Of a stretch of DNA of 64,000 nt, positions 8,290 to 17,042 are shown in pieces. The DNA comes from Acidovorax sp. GBBC 1281 (GTDB taxonomy: Bacteria > Pseudomonadota > Gammaproteobacteria > Burkholderiales > Burkholderiaceae_C): assembly GCF_028473645.1 (NCBI RefSeq), contig NZ_CP097269.1, forward strand, positions 3,366,001 to 3,430,000, read 5' to 3'. Each line of letters starts with the position of its first letter. Position 1 is the first letter of the stretch. The notes under the pieces are model-generated. The model saw nothing but the letters and a program-made list of their open reading frames with translations. It was not told the DNA's origin and searched no databases. The translations under genes and the position numbers were made by a program.

Positions 8290-10098
8290 ATGAGCTACAC
8301 CAAAGCGAACATCACCACGCGCAAGTTCGATGTCGTCATCGTCGGCGCCGGCGGCTCCGGCATGCGCGCCGCCCTCGAACTCTCCCGCGCCGGCCTGAAC
8401 GTGGCCTCGCTGTCCAAAGTGTTTCCCACCCGCTCGCACACCGTGGCGGCGCAGGGCGGCGTGAGCGCATCGCTCGGCAACATGAGCGAGGACAACTGGC
8501 ACTACCACTTCTACGACACCATCAAGGGCTCCGACTGGCTGGGCGATCAGGACGCCATCGAGTTCATGTGCCGCGAAGCCCCCAAGGTCGTGTACGAGCT
8601 CGAACACTTCGGCATGCCGTTCGACCGCAACCCCGACGGCACCATCTACCAGCGCCCCTTCGGTGGCCACACGGCCAATTACGGTGAAAAGCCGGTGCAG
8701 CGCGCCTGCGCCGCAGCCGACCGCACCGGCCACGCCATGCTGCACACGCTGTACCAGCAGAACGTCAAGGCCAAGACCAACTTCTTCGTGGAGTGGATGG
8801 CGCTCGACCTGATCCGCGACGCCTCTGGCGACGTGGTCGGCGTGACCGCCCTGGAACTCGAAACCGGCGAGCTGTATGCCCTGCAGGCCAAGGCCGTGCT
8901 GCTGGCCACCGGCGGCGCGGGCCGCATCTTCGCGGCATCGACCAACGCGTTCATCAATACCGGCGACGGCCTGGGCATGGCGGCACGCGCCGGCATCCCG
9001 CTGCAGGACATGGAGTTCTGGCAGTTCCACCCCACCGGCGTGGCCGGTGCCGGCGTGCTGCTGACCGAAGGCTGCCGCGGCGAAGGCGCCATCTTGCTCA
9101 ACAGCAACGGTGAACGCTTCATGGAGCGCTACGCGCCCACGCTGAAGGATCTGGCGCCGCGCGACTTCGTCTCGCGTTCCATGGACCAGGAAATCAAGGA
9201 AGGCCGCGGCTGCGGTCCCAACAAGGACTACGTGCTGCTCAAGCTCGACCACCTCGGTGCCGAGACGATCCACAAGCGCCTGCCTTCGGTGTATGAGATC
9301 GGCGTCAACTTCGCCAACGTCGACATCACGAAGGAACCGATCCCCGTGGTGCCCACCATCCACTACCAGATGGGCGGCATTCCGACCAACATCAACGGCC
9401 AGGTCGTGATCCAGAACGGCGACGTGCACAACCAGGTCGTCAACGGCTTGTATGCCGTGGGCGAATGCTCGTGCGTGTCGGTGCACGGCGCCAACCGCCT
9501 GGGCACGAACTCGCTGCTCGACCTGCTGGTCTTCGGCAAGTCCGCAGGCCGCCACATCGTGGACATGATCAAGGGCAGCGGCGAGCACAAGCCCCTGCCG
9601 GCCGACGCCGCCGACCGCACCCTGGCGCGCCTGAACCAGCTGCAGGATTCGAACGAAGGCACCTACGCCCAGGACGTCGCCAACGACATCCGCGCGTCGA
9701 TGCAGCAGCACGCCGGCGTGTTCCGCACGCAAGAAGGCATGGATGAAGGCGTGGTCAAGATCAACGCCATCCGCGAGCGCGTGGGTTCCGTCACGCTCAA
9801 AGACAAGTCCAAGGTCTGGAACACCGCGCGCATGGAAGCGCTGGAAGTGGACAACCTCATCGAAGTGGCCCAGGCCACGATGACCTCCGCCGCCGCCCGC
9901 AAGGAATGCCGCGGCGCCCACACCGTGTATGACTACGAGCATCCGGCCGACCACGCGGAATTCCCGCTGGGCCGCAACGACAAAGAGTGGATGAAGCACA
10001 CCTTGTGGCACAGCGCAGGCAACAACCTGACCTACAAGCCCGTGAACCTGAAGCCTTTGACGGTCGACAGCGTGCCTCCCAAGGTCCGTACGTTCTGA
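8290..10098 (+). CDS. sdhA: Succinate dehydrogenase flavoprotein subunit
   Basis: Catalytic FAD subunit of complex II that oxidises succinate to fumarate on the cytoplasmic face. The 602 residues show the dinucleotide fold VIVGAGGSGMRAALELSRAG (about 16-35), the covalent FAD-histidine motif RSHTVAAQGG, GGHTANYG and the substrate region TEGCRGEGAILLNSNGERF with the downstream APRDFVSRSM arginine. The C-terminal succinate-dehydrogenase domain ends with the usual LTVDSVPPKVRTF. Length is typical (about 590-605). Read with sdhB 27 bases downstream. Confidence 0.99.
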   Translation: MSYTKANITTRKFDVVIVGAGGSGMRAALELSRAGLNVASLSKVFPTRSHTVAAQGGVSASLGNMSEDNWHYHFYDTIKGSDWLGDQDAIEFMCREAPKVVYELEHFGMPFDRNPDGTIYQRPFGGHTANYGEKPVQRACAAADRTGHAMLHTLYQQNVKAKTNFFVEWMALDLIRDASGDVVGVTALELETGELYALQAKAVLLATGGAGRIFAASTNAFINTGDGLGMAARAGIPLQDMEFWQFHPTGVAGAGVLLTEGCRGEGAILLNSNGERFMERYAPTLKDLAPRDFVSRSMDQEIKEGRGCGPNKDYVLLKLDHLGAETIHKRLPSVYEIGVNFANVDITKEPIPVVPTIHYQMGGIPTNINGQVVIQNGDVHNQVVNGLYAVGECSCVSVHGANRLGTNSLLDLLVFGKSAGRHIVDMIKGSGEHKPLPADAADRTLARLNQLQDSNEGTYAQDVANDIRASMQQHAGVFRTQEGMDEGVVKINAIRERVGSVTLKDKSKVWNTARMEALEVDNLIEVAQATMTSAAARKECRGAHTVYDYEHPADHAEFPLGRNDKEWMKHTLWHSAGNNLTYKPVNLKPLTVDSVPPKVRTF

Positions 10099-10125
10099 CC
10101 CTACAAGCCCACGAGAAAGAACACC

Positions 10126-10827
10126 ATGAAGCGCACCTTTCAAATCTACCGCTACGATCCGGACAAGGACGCCAAGCCCTACATGCAGACCGTGGAGATC
10201 GAACTCGACGGCCACGAGCGCATGCTGCTGGACGCCCTGGTGAAGCTCAAGGCGCAGGACCCGTCCATCTCGTTCCGCCGTTCGTGCCGCGAAGGCGTCT
10301 GCGGCTCCGACGCGATGAACATCAACGGCAAGAACGGCCTGGCGTGCCTCACCAACATGAACACGCTCAAGGGCACCATCGTGCTCAAGCCCCTGCCCGG
10401 CCTGCCCGTGATCCGCGACCTGATCGTGGACATGACGCAGTTCTTCAAGCAGTACAACTCGATCAAGCCGTACCTCATCACCGAAGGCATCACGCCCGAG
10501 AAGGAACGCCTGCAGAGCCCGGAAGAGCGCGATGAGCTCAACGGCCTGTACGAGTGCATCCTGTGCGCCAGCTGCTCGACGAGCTGCCCCAGCTTCTGGT
10601 GGAACCCCGACAAGTTCGTGGGCCCCGCCGGCCTGCTGCAGGCGTACCGTTTCATTGCGGACAGCCGCGACGAGGCCACGGGCGCTCGCCTGGACAACCT
10701 CGAAGATCCCTATCGCCTGTTCCGCTGCCACACCATCATGAACTGCGTGGACGTGTGCCCCAAGGGCCTCAACCCCACCAAGGCCATCGGCAAGATCAAG
10801 GAACTGATGGTGCGTCGCGCCATCTGA
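10126..10827 (+). CDS. sdhB: Succinate dehydrogenase iron-sulfur subunit
   Basis: Carries electrons from the flavin to quinone in complex II. The 233 residues contain the [2Fe-2S] motif SCREGVCGSDAMNINGKNGL with the following AC, the [4Fe-4S] motif CILCASCSTSCP and the [3Fe-4S] motif CHTIMNCVDVCPKGLNPTKA, in the expected order. Length and ending (GKIKELMVRRAI) are typical. The next gene, sdhE, starts only five bases after its stop. Confidence 0.98.
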   Translation: MKRTFQIYRYDPDKDAKPYMQTVEIELDGHERMLLDALVKLKAQDPSISFRRSCREGVCGSDAMNINGKNGLACLTNMNTLKGTIVLKPLPGLPVIRDLIVDMTQFFKQYNSIKPYLITEGITPEKERLQSPEERDELNGLYECILCASCSTSCPSFWWNPDKFVGPAGLLQAYRFIADSRDEATGARLDNLEDPYRLFRCHTIMNCVDVCPKGLNPTKAIGKIKELMVRRAI

Positions 10828-10832
10828 CCGCC

Positions 10833-11132
10833 ATGGCCAACGACGAATTGCTCGACGAACGCGAGGCCGCCAAGCTGAAGTGGCGCAGCCGCCGCGGCCT
10901 GGTGGAGAACGATCTGTTCATCGAGCAGTTCTTCGCCACCTACGGCTCGCGCCTGACCCAGCGCCAGGCACAAGGTCTCACGACCTTGATGGACCTTTCC
11001 GACAACGACCTGCTGGACCTTCTGCTGCGGCGCAAGGAACCCACGGGCGAGATCGATACCAGGGACGTCAAGGAAGTGCTTGAACAGCTGCGCCGCAGAG
11101 CGTCAGCACCCCCTCCACCGCTTGCGGGCTAA
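10833..11132 (+). CDS. sdhE: FAD assembly factor SdhE
   Basis: Small soluble protein of 99 residues that promotes covalent flavinylation of SdhA. The conserved RG-x(2)-E patch is visible in [16 protein letters not shown], followed by [19 protein letters not shown], both signatures of the SdhE/YgfY family. ATG at 10833 lies five bases after the sdhB stop. The position within sdhCDAB-sdhE-gltA supports the assignment. Older annotations call this family CptB antitoxin; the operon context favours the SdhE role. Confidence 0.93.
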   Translation: MANDELLDEREAAKLKWRSRRGLVENDLFIEQFFATYGSRLTQRQAQGLTTLMDLSDNDLLDLLLRRKEPTGEIDTRDVKEVLEQLRRRASAPPPPLAG

Positions 11133-11151
11133 CAACAGAAGGAAACTGGAA

Positions 11152-12462
11152 ATGAAACTGGCAGACAACAAGGCAACGCTATCGTTCAGCAACGGCAGCC
11201 CCAGCGTGGAACTTCCCGTGTACCAAGGCAGCATCGGCCCCGACGTGGTCGACATCCGCAAGCTGTACGCACAGACGGGCATGTTCACCTACGACCCCGG
11301 TTTCCTTTCCACCGCGGCATGCCAGTCCTCGATCACGTACATCGACGGCGACAAGGGCGAGTTGCTGTACCGCGGCTACCCCATCGAGCAACTGGCCACG
11401 CAGTGCGACTTCCTTGAAACCTGCTACCTGCTGCTCAAGGGCGAACTGCCCAACCCCGCGCAGAAGACCGAGTTCAGCGACAGCGTGACCAAGCACACGA
11501 TGGTCAACGAGCAGATGCAGTTCTTCCTGCGTGGCTTCCGCCGCGACGCCCACCCGATGGCCGTGCTGACGGGCCTGGTGGGTGCGCTTTCGGCCTTCTA
11601 CCATGACAGTACGGACATCAACAACCCGCAGCACCGAGAGATCTCGGCCATCCGCCTGATCGCGAAGATGCCGACGCTGGTGTCGATGGCATACAAGTAC
11701 GGTGTGGGCCAGCCCTACATGTACCCGCAGAACAACCTGAGCTATGCCGGCAACTTCCTGCGCATGATGTTCGGCACGCCTTGCGAAGAGTACAAGGTCA
11801 ATCCGGTGCTCGAACGCGCGCTCGACCGCATCTTCATCCTGCACGCCGACCACGAACAGAACGCCTCCACCTCCACGGTGCGCCTGTGCGGCTCCTCGGG
11901 CACCAACCCGTTCGCAGCCATCGCCGCGGGCGTGGCCTGCCTGTGGGGCCCTGCCCACGGCGGCGCCAACGAAGCCGCACTCAACATGCTGCACGATATT
12001 CAGGCACAGGGCGGCGTCGAGAAGATCGGCGAGTTCATCAAGCAGGTCAAGGACAAGAATTCCGGCGTGAAGCTGATGGGCTTCGGTCACCGCGTGTACA
12101 AGAACTACGATCCGCGCGCCAAGCTCATGCAGGAAACCTGCAATGAAGTGCTGGCCGAACTGGGCCTCGAAAAGGACCCGCTGTTCGCCCTGGCCAAGGA
12201 ACTGGAAAAGATCGCCCTGGAAGACGACTACTTCGTGCAGCGCAAGCTCTACCCGAACGTGGACTTCTACTCCGGCATCGTGCAACGCGCGATCGGCATT
12301 CCGGTGAACCTGTTCACCGGCATCTTCGCGCTGGCCCGCACCGTGGGCTGGATCGCCCAACTGAACGAAATGATCGGCGATCCCGAGTACAAAATCGGCC
12401 GCCCCCGCCAGTTGTTCGTGGGCGCGGAACGCCGCGACGTGCAGCCGCTGGACAAGCGCTGA
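11152..12462 (+). CDS. gltA: Citrate synthase (type II)
   Basis: Condenses acetyl-CoA and oxaloacetate to citrate. The 436-residue length and the N-terminal beta domain (about 1-60) mark the NADH-sensitive hexameric type II enzyme. Active-site elements are visible: [25 protein letters not shown] (first catalytic His), [13 protein letters not shown] (second His) and PNVDFYSG (catalytic Asp). The ATG at 11152 was chosen over an in-frame upstream ATG inside sdhE because it gives the standard [10 protein letters not shown] start and is preceded by GAAGGAAA. It is the last gene of the plus-strand TCA operon and is followed by two hairpins. Confidence 0.98.
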   Translation: MKLADNKATLSFSNGSPSVELPVYQGSIGPDVVDIRKLYAQTGMFTYDPGFLSTAACQSSITYIDGDKGELLYRGYPIEQLATQCDFLETCYLLLKGELPNPAQKTEFSDSVTKHTMVNEQMQFFLRGFRRDAHPMAVLTGLVGALSAFYHDSTDINNPQHREISAIRLIAKMPTLVSMAYKYGVGQPYMYPQNNLSYAGNFLRMMFGTPCEEYKVNPVLERALDRIFILHADHEQNASTSTVRLCGSSGTNPFAAIAAGVACLWGPAHGGANEAALNMLHDIQAQGGVEKIGEFIKQVKDKNSGVKLMGFGHRVYKNYDPRAKLMQETCNEVLAELGLEKDPLFALAKELEKIALEDDYFVQRKLYPNVDFYSGIVQRAIGIPVNLFTGIFALARTVGWIAQLNEMIGDPEYKIGRPRQLFVGAERRDVQPLDKR

Positions 12463-12483
12463 GCCAAAGCCGCGCTTGTGCAG

Positions 12484-12507
12484 AGGGCCTGCGATGCAGG
12501 GCCCTTT
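12484..12507 (+). terminator. Possible first terminator hairpin after gltA
   Basis: AGGGCCTGC and GCAGGGCCCT pair with one bulged base around a GAT loop, followed by TTTCTC, 22 bases after the gltA stop. The T-run is poor, so this may act with the stronger hairpin at 12534. Confidence 0.5.
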
Positions 12508-12533
12508 CTCCAGAATGCAACGCGCGACATCGA

Positions 12534-12564
12534 ATGCCAGTCAGCCATGCTGACTGGCATTTTT
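12534..12564 (+). terminator. Rho-independent terminator of the sdh-gltA operon
   Basis: A perfect 12-bp stem (ATGCCAGTCAGC / GCTGACTGGCAT) around a three-base loop, followed by TTTT. It stands 72 bases after the gltA stop codon. Confidence 0.88.
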
Positions 12565-12731
12565 CATGGTGGTGCCCCATACAGTCTTTGATGACCCTGC
12601 CAAGGTGCATCGGCGCGATATCAGGCTGCGGCAGCCGACCTTTGTAGACGCCTCAGGGACCTCGGACCCATTCCATGAGGAGCCGCTCTTGCAGCCATTG
12701 GGCGGCAGGAAGCCCAGACCCTCTCGGAAAT

Positions 12732-12767
12732 AAAAAAGCCTTCCAAATCGATGATTTGGAAGGCTTT
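12732..12767 (-). terminator. Terminator of the tRNA-Val transcript
   Basis: A 15-bp stem (AAAGCCTTCCAAATC / GATTTGGAAGGCTTT) with a three-base loop. Read on the minus strand it ends in six T, 15 bases past the tRNA 3' end. Confidence 0.88.
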
Positions 12768-12781
12768 TACCAATGGTTAGT

Positions 12782-12858
12782 TGGTAGGCGCGATTGGACT
12801 CGAACCAACGACCCCCACCATGTCAAGGTGGTGCTCTAACCAGCTGAGCTACGCGCCT
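12782..12858 (-). tRNA. tRNA-Val (anticodon GAC)
   Basis: Read on the minus strand, a 77-base cloverleaf. The acceptor stem AGGCGCG pairs with CGCGCCT, the D-arm is GCTCAGCTGGTTAGAGC, the anticodon stem CCACC/GGTGG encloses TTGACAT (anticodon GAC, reading GUC and GUU), and the T-arm is GTTGG-TTCGAGT-CCAAT. The 3' ACCA (discriminator plus CCA) is encoded. The E. coli Val(GAC) tRNA has the same anticodon arm. Confidence 0.97.
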
Positions 12859-12878
12859 GTGTGTATTCGAGAAGCGAG

Positions 12879-12887
12879 ATTGTAGCA
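12879..12887 (-). promoter_or_regulatory. Extended -10 promoter element for tRNA-Val
   Basis: On the minus strand TGCTACAAT is a TG-n extended -10 box ending about 20 bases upstream of the mature tRNA 5' end. No good -35 hexamer is seen at the usual spacing, which is tolerated with an extended -10. Confidence 0.5.
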
Positions 12888-12926
12888 GTAAAAAATACGC
12901 GTTCCAGGCAACTTCTGCGCTTTCTT

Positions 12927-15185
12927 TCAACGGCGCCGTGCAGAGCGCACGCCTTGCACCGTGGCCACGATGCCGAGCACTTTGTTGAGCCGTCCGGAGT
13001 CGGCCACCTCGACCGTGAACGTCATCCAGGCCGTGCCTTTCACGGACTGCGTCTGAACGCCGATCACGTTGGTCTTCTCCCTGGCGAAGACCTCGGAAAT
13101 GTCGCGCAGCAGGCCTTGCCGGTCTGCAGCCTCGACCGACACATCCACGGGATAGACCGACGGGCCGGCACCGGTTGACGCCTTGGATTGCCCCCACTCC
13201 ACTTCGATGACGCGCTCGGGACTGCGCGCCGCCATCTCGCGAAAATTGCTGCAGTCGGCGCGGTGCACGCTCACCCCTTTGCCACGCGTGACGAAGCCCC
13301 GGATGCTGTCGGGCGGCGCAGGCTTGCAGCACTTGGCCAGCTGGGTCATCAGCGAATCGATGCCCACCACCAGCACCCCTCCCTTGGGCGCGGTTTCGGA
13401 GGTGCGCGTCTTCTTGAGCAGCAGGTAATCGTCCGGCTGCAGCACGGGCTCAGGCGGGCGCAGCAGCGTCTCGATGGTGCGCAGCGAGAACTCGTCCTTG
13501 CCCACCACTTCGAACAATGCGTCCGCCGTCTTGAAGCCCAGCTGCACGGCAAGGTCGTCGAGCTTGATGGCGGTCTTGCCCTCGCGCTGCAGCAGCTTTT
13601 CCACCGCCTCGCGGCCCCGCGCCGTGGTTTCATGCGTGGCCTGGGCGTTGAACCACGCGCGCACCTTGGCGCGGGCGCGGTGGCTGGTGAGGTAGCCCAG
13701 TTCGGCATTGAGCCAATCGCGCGACGGGCGGCCTTCCTTGACGGTGGTGATTTCGACCGTCTGCCCGTTCTGCAGCGGCGTGTTGAGCGGCACCATGGCA
13801 CCGTCGACGCGCGCGCCGCGGCAACGGTGGCCGACACTGGTGTGCACCGCATAGGCGAAATCGACCGGGGTGGCGCCCTGCGGCAACTCCACCACGGCCG
13901 CGTCCGGCGTGAGCACGTAGATACGGTCCTCGAACAGCCCCCCGTGCTGCACGGTGCCCGCCATGTCCCGCTCCCAGGCCAGCAACTGGCGCAGCACCGC
14001 GATCTTGGCGTCGTATTCGCCGGAGGCCGAAACGCCCGCATAGCCTTTGGTGCCGGCCTCCTTGTAGGCCCAGTGCGCGGCCACGCCATGCTCGGCGTGG
14101 TCGTTCATGGCCTGGGTGCGGATCTGGATTTCGATGGCCTTGCCCGTCTCGTCGCGCACGACGGTGTGCAGCGACTGGTAGCCGTTGGGCTTGGGCTTGG
14201 CGATGTAGTCGTCGAACTCGGCATCAATGGGCTTGAAATGCTCGTGCACCCAGGACAGCGCGGCGTAGCAATCCTTCACCGAAGGCACCACCACCCGCAG
14301 CGCCCGGATGTCGAACACATGCTCGAAGTCGAGCGACTTGCCGCGCATCTTCTTGACGATGCTGTAGATGTGCTTGGGCCGGCCCTGCACGCTGGCGCTG
14401 ATGCTGCGGGCCCGCAGTTCGGACTCCAGCCGGCCGCGAAGCTGCTCCATGTACACCTCGCGCTCGGCCCGCTTTTCGTCCAGCAGCCGGGCCACCTGCT
14501 TGTAGGTCTCCGGCTCCAGGAACCGGAAGGACAGGTCTTCCAGCTCCCATTTCATCTGCCAGATGCCGAGCCGGTTGGCCAGCGGGGCGAACACCTGCAG
14601 GGCCTCTCGCGCGATGCCGGGCGACACGGCGCGTTTGGTGGCGGCATAGAAGCGCAGGGTTTGCAGGCGCGAGGCCAGCCGCAGCATCACGACGCGCAGG
14701 TCCCGGGAGAACGCGAGCAGCATCTTGCGCACGTTCTCGGTCTGCGTGGCGGGGTCGTCCACGGGGTGTCCGGCGATCTGGGCTTCGCGTGCCTGCTGCT
14801 GCACGCGCATGAGCTTGGTGGTCTCCACGGCCAGCGCGGCGAAGTTCTGCCCGAAGGCCTTGGCAATGACCTCCTCGGGCTTGTTCAGGTGCGAGCAGGC
14901 ATGCACCAGATAGCTGGCCGCCTGCATGGCTTCCGACCCACCGATGTTCTTGAGGATGGAGGCGACGGCTTCGGCATGCGCGAAGGTGTTCTCACCGGTC
15001 TCCAGCGTCTCGCTGGACAGCAGCGGTTCCGCAAAGGCCCGGGCCCGCGCCAGCGCGCCCGCCTGCTCGGGCAGCGACAGCGCCGTGGCAGCGATGAGCT
15101 GCGGCACGGCATCGGACCGGGGCGACGCGCTCCCCGCGCCTCCCTGGCCAAGCGTGGCGGGAGGTGCGGTGGCCAGACTCTTCAC
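12927..15185 (-). CDS. relA: GTP pyrophosphokinase, (p)ppGpp synthetase I
   Basis: Ribosome-associated alarmone synthetase of the stringent response, 752 residues. Order: a degenerate HD-like domain (about 50-200) without the catalytic HD pair of hydrolases (here LVHACSHLNKPEEV), the synthetase domain (RPKHIYSIVKKMRG, FDIRALRVVVPSVKDCYAAL, KPNGYQSLHTVV), TGS (EDRIYVLTPDAAVVELPQG), a CC/zinc-finger-like segment (LAKCCKPAPPDS) and a C-terminal ACT domain. Loss of the HD pair points to RelA rather than bifunctional SpoT. The start is GTG at 15185, overlapping the stop of the upstream hydrolase gene as GTGA. The frame is open upstream, but that part is the shadow of the hydrolase. Confidence 0.95.
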   Translation of the reverse strand: MKSLATAPPATLGQGGAGSASPRSDAVPQLIAATALSLPEQAGALARARAFAEPLLSSETLETGENTFAHAEAVASILKNIGGSEAMQAASYLVHACSHLNKPEEVIAKAFGQNFAALAVETTKLMRVQQQAREAQIAGHPVDDPATQTENVRKMLLAFSRDLRVVMLRLASRLQTLRFYAATKRAVSPGIAREALQVFAPLANRLGIWQMKWELEDLSFRFLEPETYKQVARLLDEKRAEREVYMEQLRGRLESELRARSISASVQGRPKHIYSIVKKMRGKSLDFEHVFDIRALRVVVPSVKDCYAALSWVHEHFKPIDAEFDDYIAKPKPNGYQSLHTVVRDETGKAIEIQIRTQAMNDHAEHGVAAHWAYKEAGTKGYAGVSASGEYDAKIAVLRQLLAWERDMAGTVQHGGLFEDRIYVLTPDAAVVELPQGATPVDFAYAVHTSVGHRCRGARVDGAMVPLNTPLQNGQTVEITTVKEGRPSRDWLNAELGYLTSHRARAKVRAWFNAQATHETTARGREAVEKLLQREGKTAIKLDDLAVQLGFKTADALFEVVGKDEFSLRTIETLLRPPEPVLQPDDYLLLKKTRTSETAPKGGVLVVGIDSLMTQLAKCCKPAPPDSIRGFVTRGKGVSVHRADCSNFREMAARSPERVIEVEWGQSKASTGAGPSVYPVDVSVEAADRQGLLRDISEVFAREKTNVIGVQTQSVKGTAWMTFTVEVADSGRLNKVLGIVATVQGVRSARRR

Positions 15186-16180
15186 AGCCCACCTCTTCTT
15201 TCGCTGGAATCGAAGAGGAACGCCTCGACCGCATCCACCTGTTCGTCCGCCACCAGCGTCGGGGCATGCCCCACCCCGCTCCACTCCACCACCTGGGCCC
15301 GTGGCCCGCGTTGCGACATGGCGTGCGCCGTCGAGCGCGAGAGCAGATCCGATTGCGCGCCGCGCAGCAGCAGCGTGCGCGAGCTGATCCTGTCGTACAG
15401 CTGCCACAGCTGCGCCTCGCCGGCAACGGCGGCCTCCTGCGTCATTGCGCGAAACGGCTGGGCGATGGCCGGGTCGTAGTGCAGCACGAACCCGCCCTCG
15501 GGCGCAGGCCGGAGCATGGCCCGCGACAACGCCAGCCACTGCGCCGGCGTATGGGGGCCGAAGCTGGAAGAGATCGTCCACAGGGCATCGGCTGCCTGCT
15601 GCTCCGTTTCGAAGTGGGCGGGCCGCCCGAGGTACTGGCCGATGCGCTGGAGCGCACTCCATTCGATCACCGGCCCTACATCATTCAGGACCAGCCGGCG
15701 CACCGGCACGGGAAGCGGCAACCCTGGCTGGCCGAGCAGCGCCATGCCGATCAGGCCGCCCATGCTGGTGCCCACCCATTCCAGCTGCTGGATGGGAGCG
15801 CGGCCATGCACGTCGGCCAGCAGTGCCAGCATGTCGGCGGCATAGACCGGCACCTGATAGGCCATGGGATCGGCGAGCCAGTCGCTGCGGCCGCGGCCGG
15901 CCACATCGGGGCACAGCACGCGGGCGTGGCGGGACAGACGGCGGGCGAGCACATCGAAATCGCGCCCCTGGCGCGACAGGCCATGCACGCAGACCACCAC
16001 GTGCGGATGGTCCGGCTGGCCTGTCGCATTCCATTCCCAATACGCCATGCGATGGCTGGCGGCTGCACCGTCCGCCGTGCCCTCCTTGGCAGCGATTCCA
16101 GGGCAATTCACGTAATTCAGCGTAGGCTCGGTCATGGGAACGAATTCGTCACGGGGGCGCTCGATAATGGTTGCGTTCAT
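15182..16180 (-). CDS. Alpha/beta-fold hydrolase
   Basis: A serine hydrolase of the alpha/beta fold, 332 residues as drawn. Visible elements are the oxyanion-hole strand VVVCVHGLSRQGRDFDVLA, the nucleophile elbow VGTSMGGLIG, and the catalytic histidine in WSGVGHAPTLV. The substrate is unknown. The first ATG (16180) and an internal ATG (16135, MTEPTLNYVNCPG) are both possible starts; neither has a convincing ribosome site. The 3' end overlaps the GTG of relA by four bases (GTGA), so its translation may drive relA. It is divergent from 3-hydroxybutyrate dehydrogenase with only 24 bases between start codons, so the two promoters must overlap coding DNA. Confidence 0.88.
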   Translation of the reverse strand: MNATIIERPRDEFVPMTEPTLNYVNCPGIAAKEGTADGAAASHRMAYWEWNATGQPDHPHVVVCVHGLSRQGRDFDVLARRLSRHARVLCPDVAGRGRSDWLADPMAYQVPVYAADMLALLADVHGRAPIQQLEWVGTSMGGLIGMALLGQPGLPLPVPVRRLVLNDVGPVIEWSALQRIGQYLGRPAHFETEQQAADALWTISSSFGPHTPAQWLALSRAMLRPAPEGGFVLHYDPAIAQPFRAMTQEAAVAGEAQLWQLYDRISSRTLLLRGAQSDLLSRSTAHAMSQRGPRAQVVEWSGVGHAPTLVADEQVDAVEAFLFDSSERRGGL

Positions 16181-16204
16181 CCTAATTCATTCGGAGAGAC
16201 TCAC

Positions 16205-16987
16205 ATGCTTCAAGGCAAAACGGCCCTCGTCACCGGCTCCACGAGCGGCATCGGACTGGGCATCGCCAAGGCGCTCGCGCGCCAGGGCGCCAACGTCGTC
16301 CTCAATGGTTTCGGCGATGTGGACGGCCCCCGTGCCGAAGTGCTGGGGGCCGGCGAAAGTCACGGCGCGCAGGTCGCCTACCACGGGGCCGACATGGGCC
16401 GCGCAGCGGACATCGAGGACATGATGAAGTACAGCGCCAGCCAGTTCGGGCGCGTGGACATCCTGGTCAACAACGCAGGCATCCAGCACGTGGCGAACGT
16501 CGAGGATTTTCCCGTCGAGAAGTGGGATGCCATCCTGGCGATCAACCTGACCAGCGCCTTCCACACCTCGCGCCTGGCCCTGCCTCCAATGAAGGCGGCC
16601 AACTGGGGCCGCATCATCAACATCGCCTCGGTGCACGGGCTGGTGGCTTCGGCTCAAAAAGCGGCCTATGTAGCAGCCAAGCACGGCCTCGTGGGCCTGA
16701 CGAAGGTCACCGCATTGGAAACCGCCACCACGGGCGTGACCTGCAATGCGATCTGTCCCGGCTGGGTGCTCACGCCGCTGGTTCAGAAACAGGTCGATGC
16801 CAAGGCGGCCGACCAGGGCCTGTCGAACGAAGACGCCAAGAAGCAGTTGCTGAGTGAGAAGGAACCGTCGCTGCAGTTCACCACGCCCGAAGAGCTGGGC
16901 GAACTGGCGGTGTTCTTCTGCTCGCCGGCGGCCAACAATGTCCGCGGCGTAGCCTGGAATATGGACGGCGGCTGGGCCGCACAGTAA
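16205..16987 (+). CDS. 3-hydroxybutyrate dehydrogenase
   Basis: SDR-family NAD-dependent dehydrogenase of 260 residues that oxidises D-3-hydroxybutyrate to acetoacetate in the turnover of polyhydroxybutyrate. The TGSTSGIGLGIAKALARQGA cofactor motif, NNAGIQHV, the catalytic Ser-Tyr-Lys set (NIASVHGLVAS with YVAAK) and the CPGWVLTPLV loop with the long substrate lid match this enzyme rather than a generic SDR. The ATG at 16205 is preceded by GGAGAG. It stands alone, divergent from the hydrolase gene. Confidence 0.93.
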   Translation: MLQGKTALVTGSTSGIGLGIAKALARQGANVVLNGFGDVDGPRAEVLGAGESHGAQVAYHGADMGRAADIEDMMKYSASQFGRVDILVNNAGIQHVANVEDFPVEKWDAILAINLTSAFHTSRLALPPMKAANWGRIINIASVHGLVASAQKAAYVAAKHGLVGLTKVTALETATTGVTCNAICPGWVLTPLVQKQVDAKAADQGLSNEDAKKQLLSEKEPSLQFTTPEELGELAVFFCSPAANNVRGVAWNMDGGWAAQ

Positions 16988-17042
16988 GAACGAAAAGCCT
17001 TACCCGCCCGATCGCCGGCGCGGGCGTCAGCCCGCCAACCCC

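Noticed and set aside
8101..10731. An 876-codon open frame on the minus strand opposite sdhD, sdhA and sdhB
   Set aside because: Antisense to three certain genes; composition is that of a codon-bias shadow with no motif.
12565..12731. Possible small RNA between the gltA terminator and the tRNA terminator
   Set aside because: No promoter, conserved fold or terminator in the right orientation could be seen for this 167-base interval.
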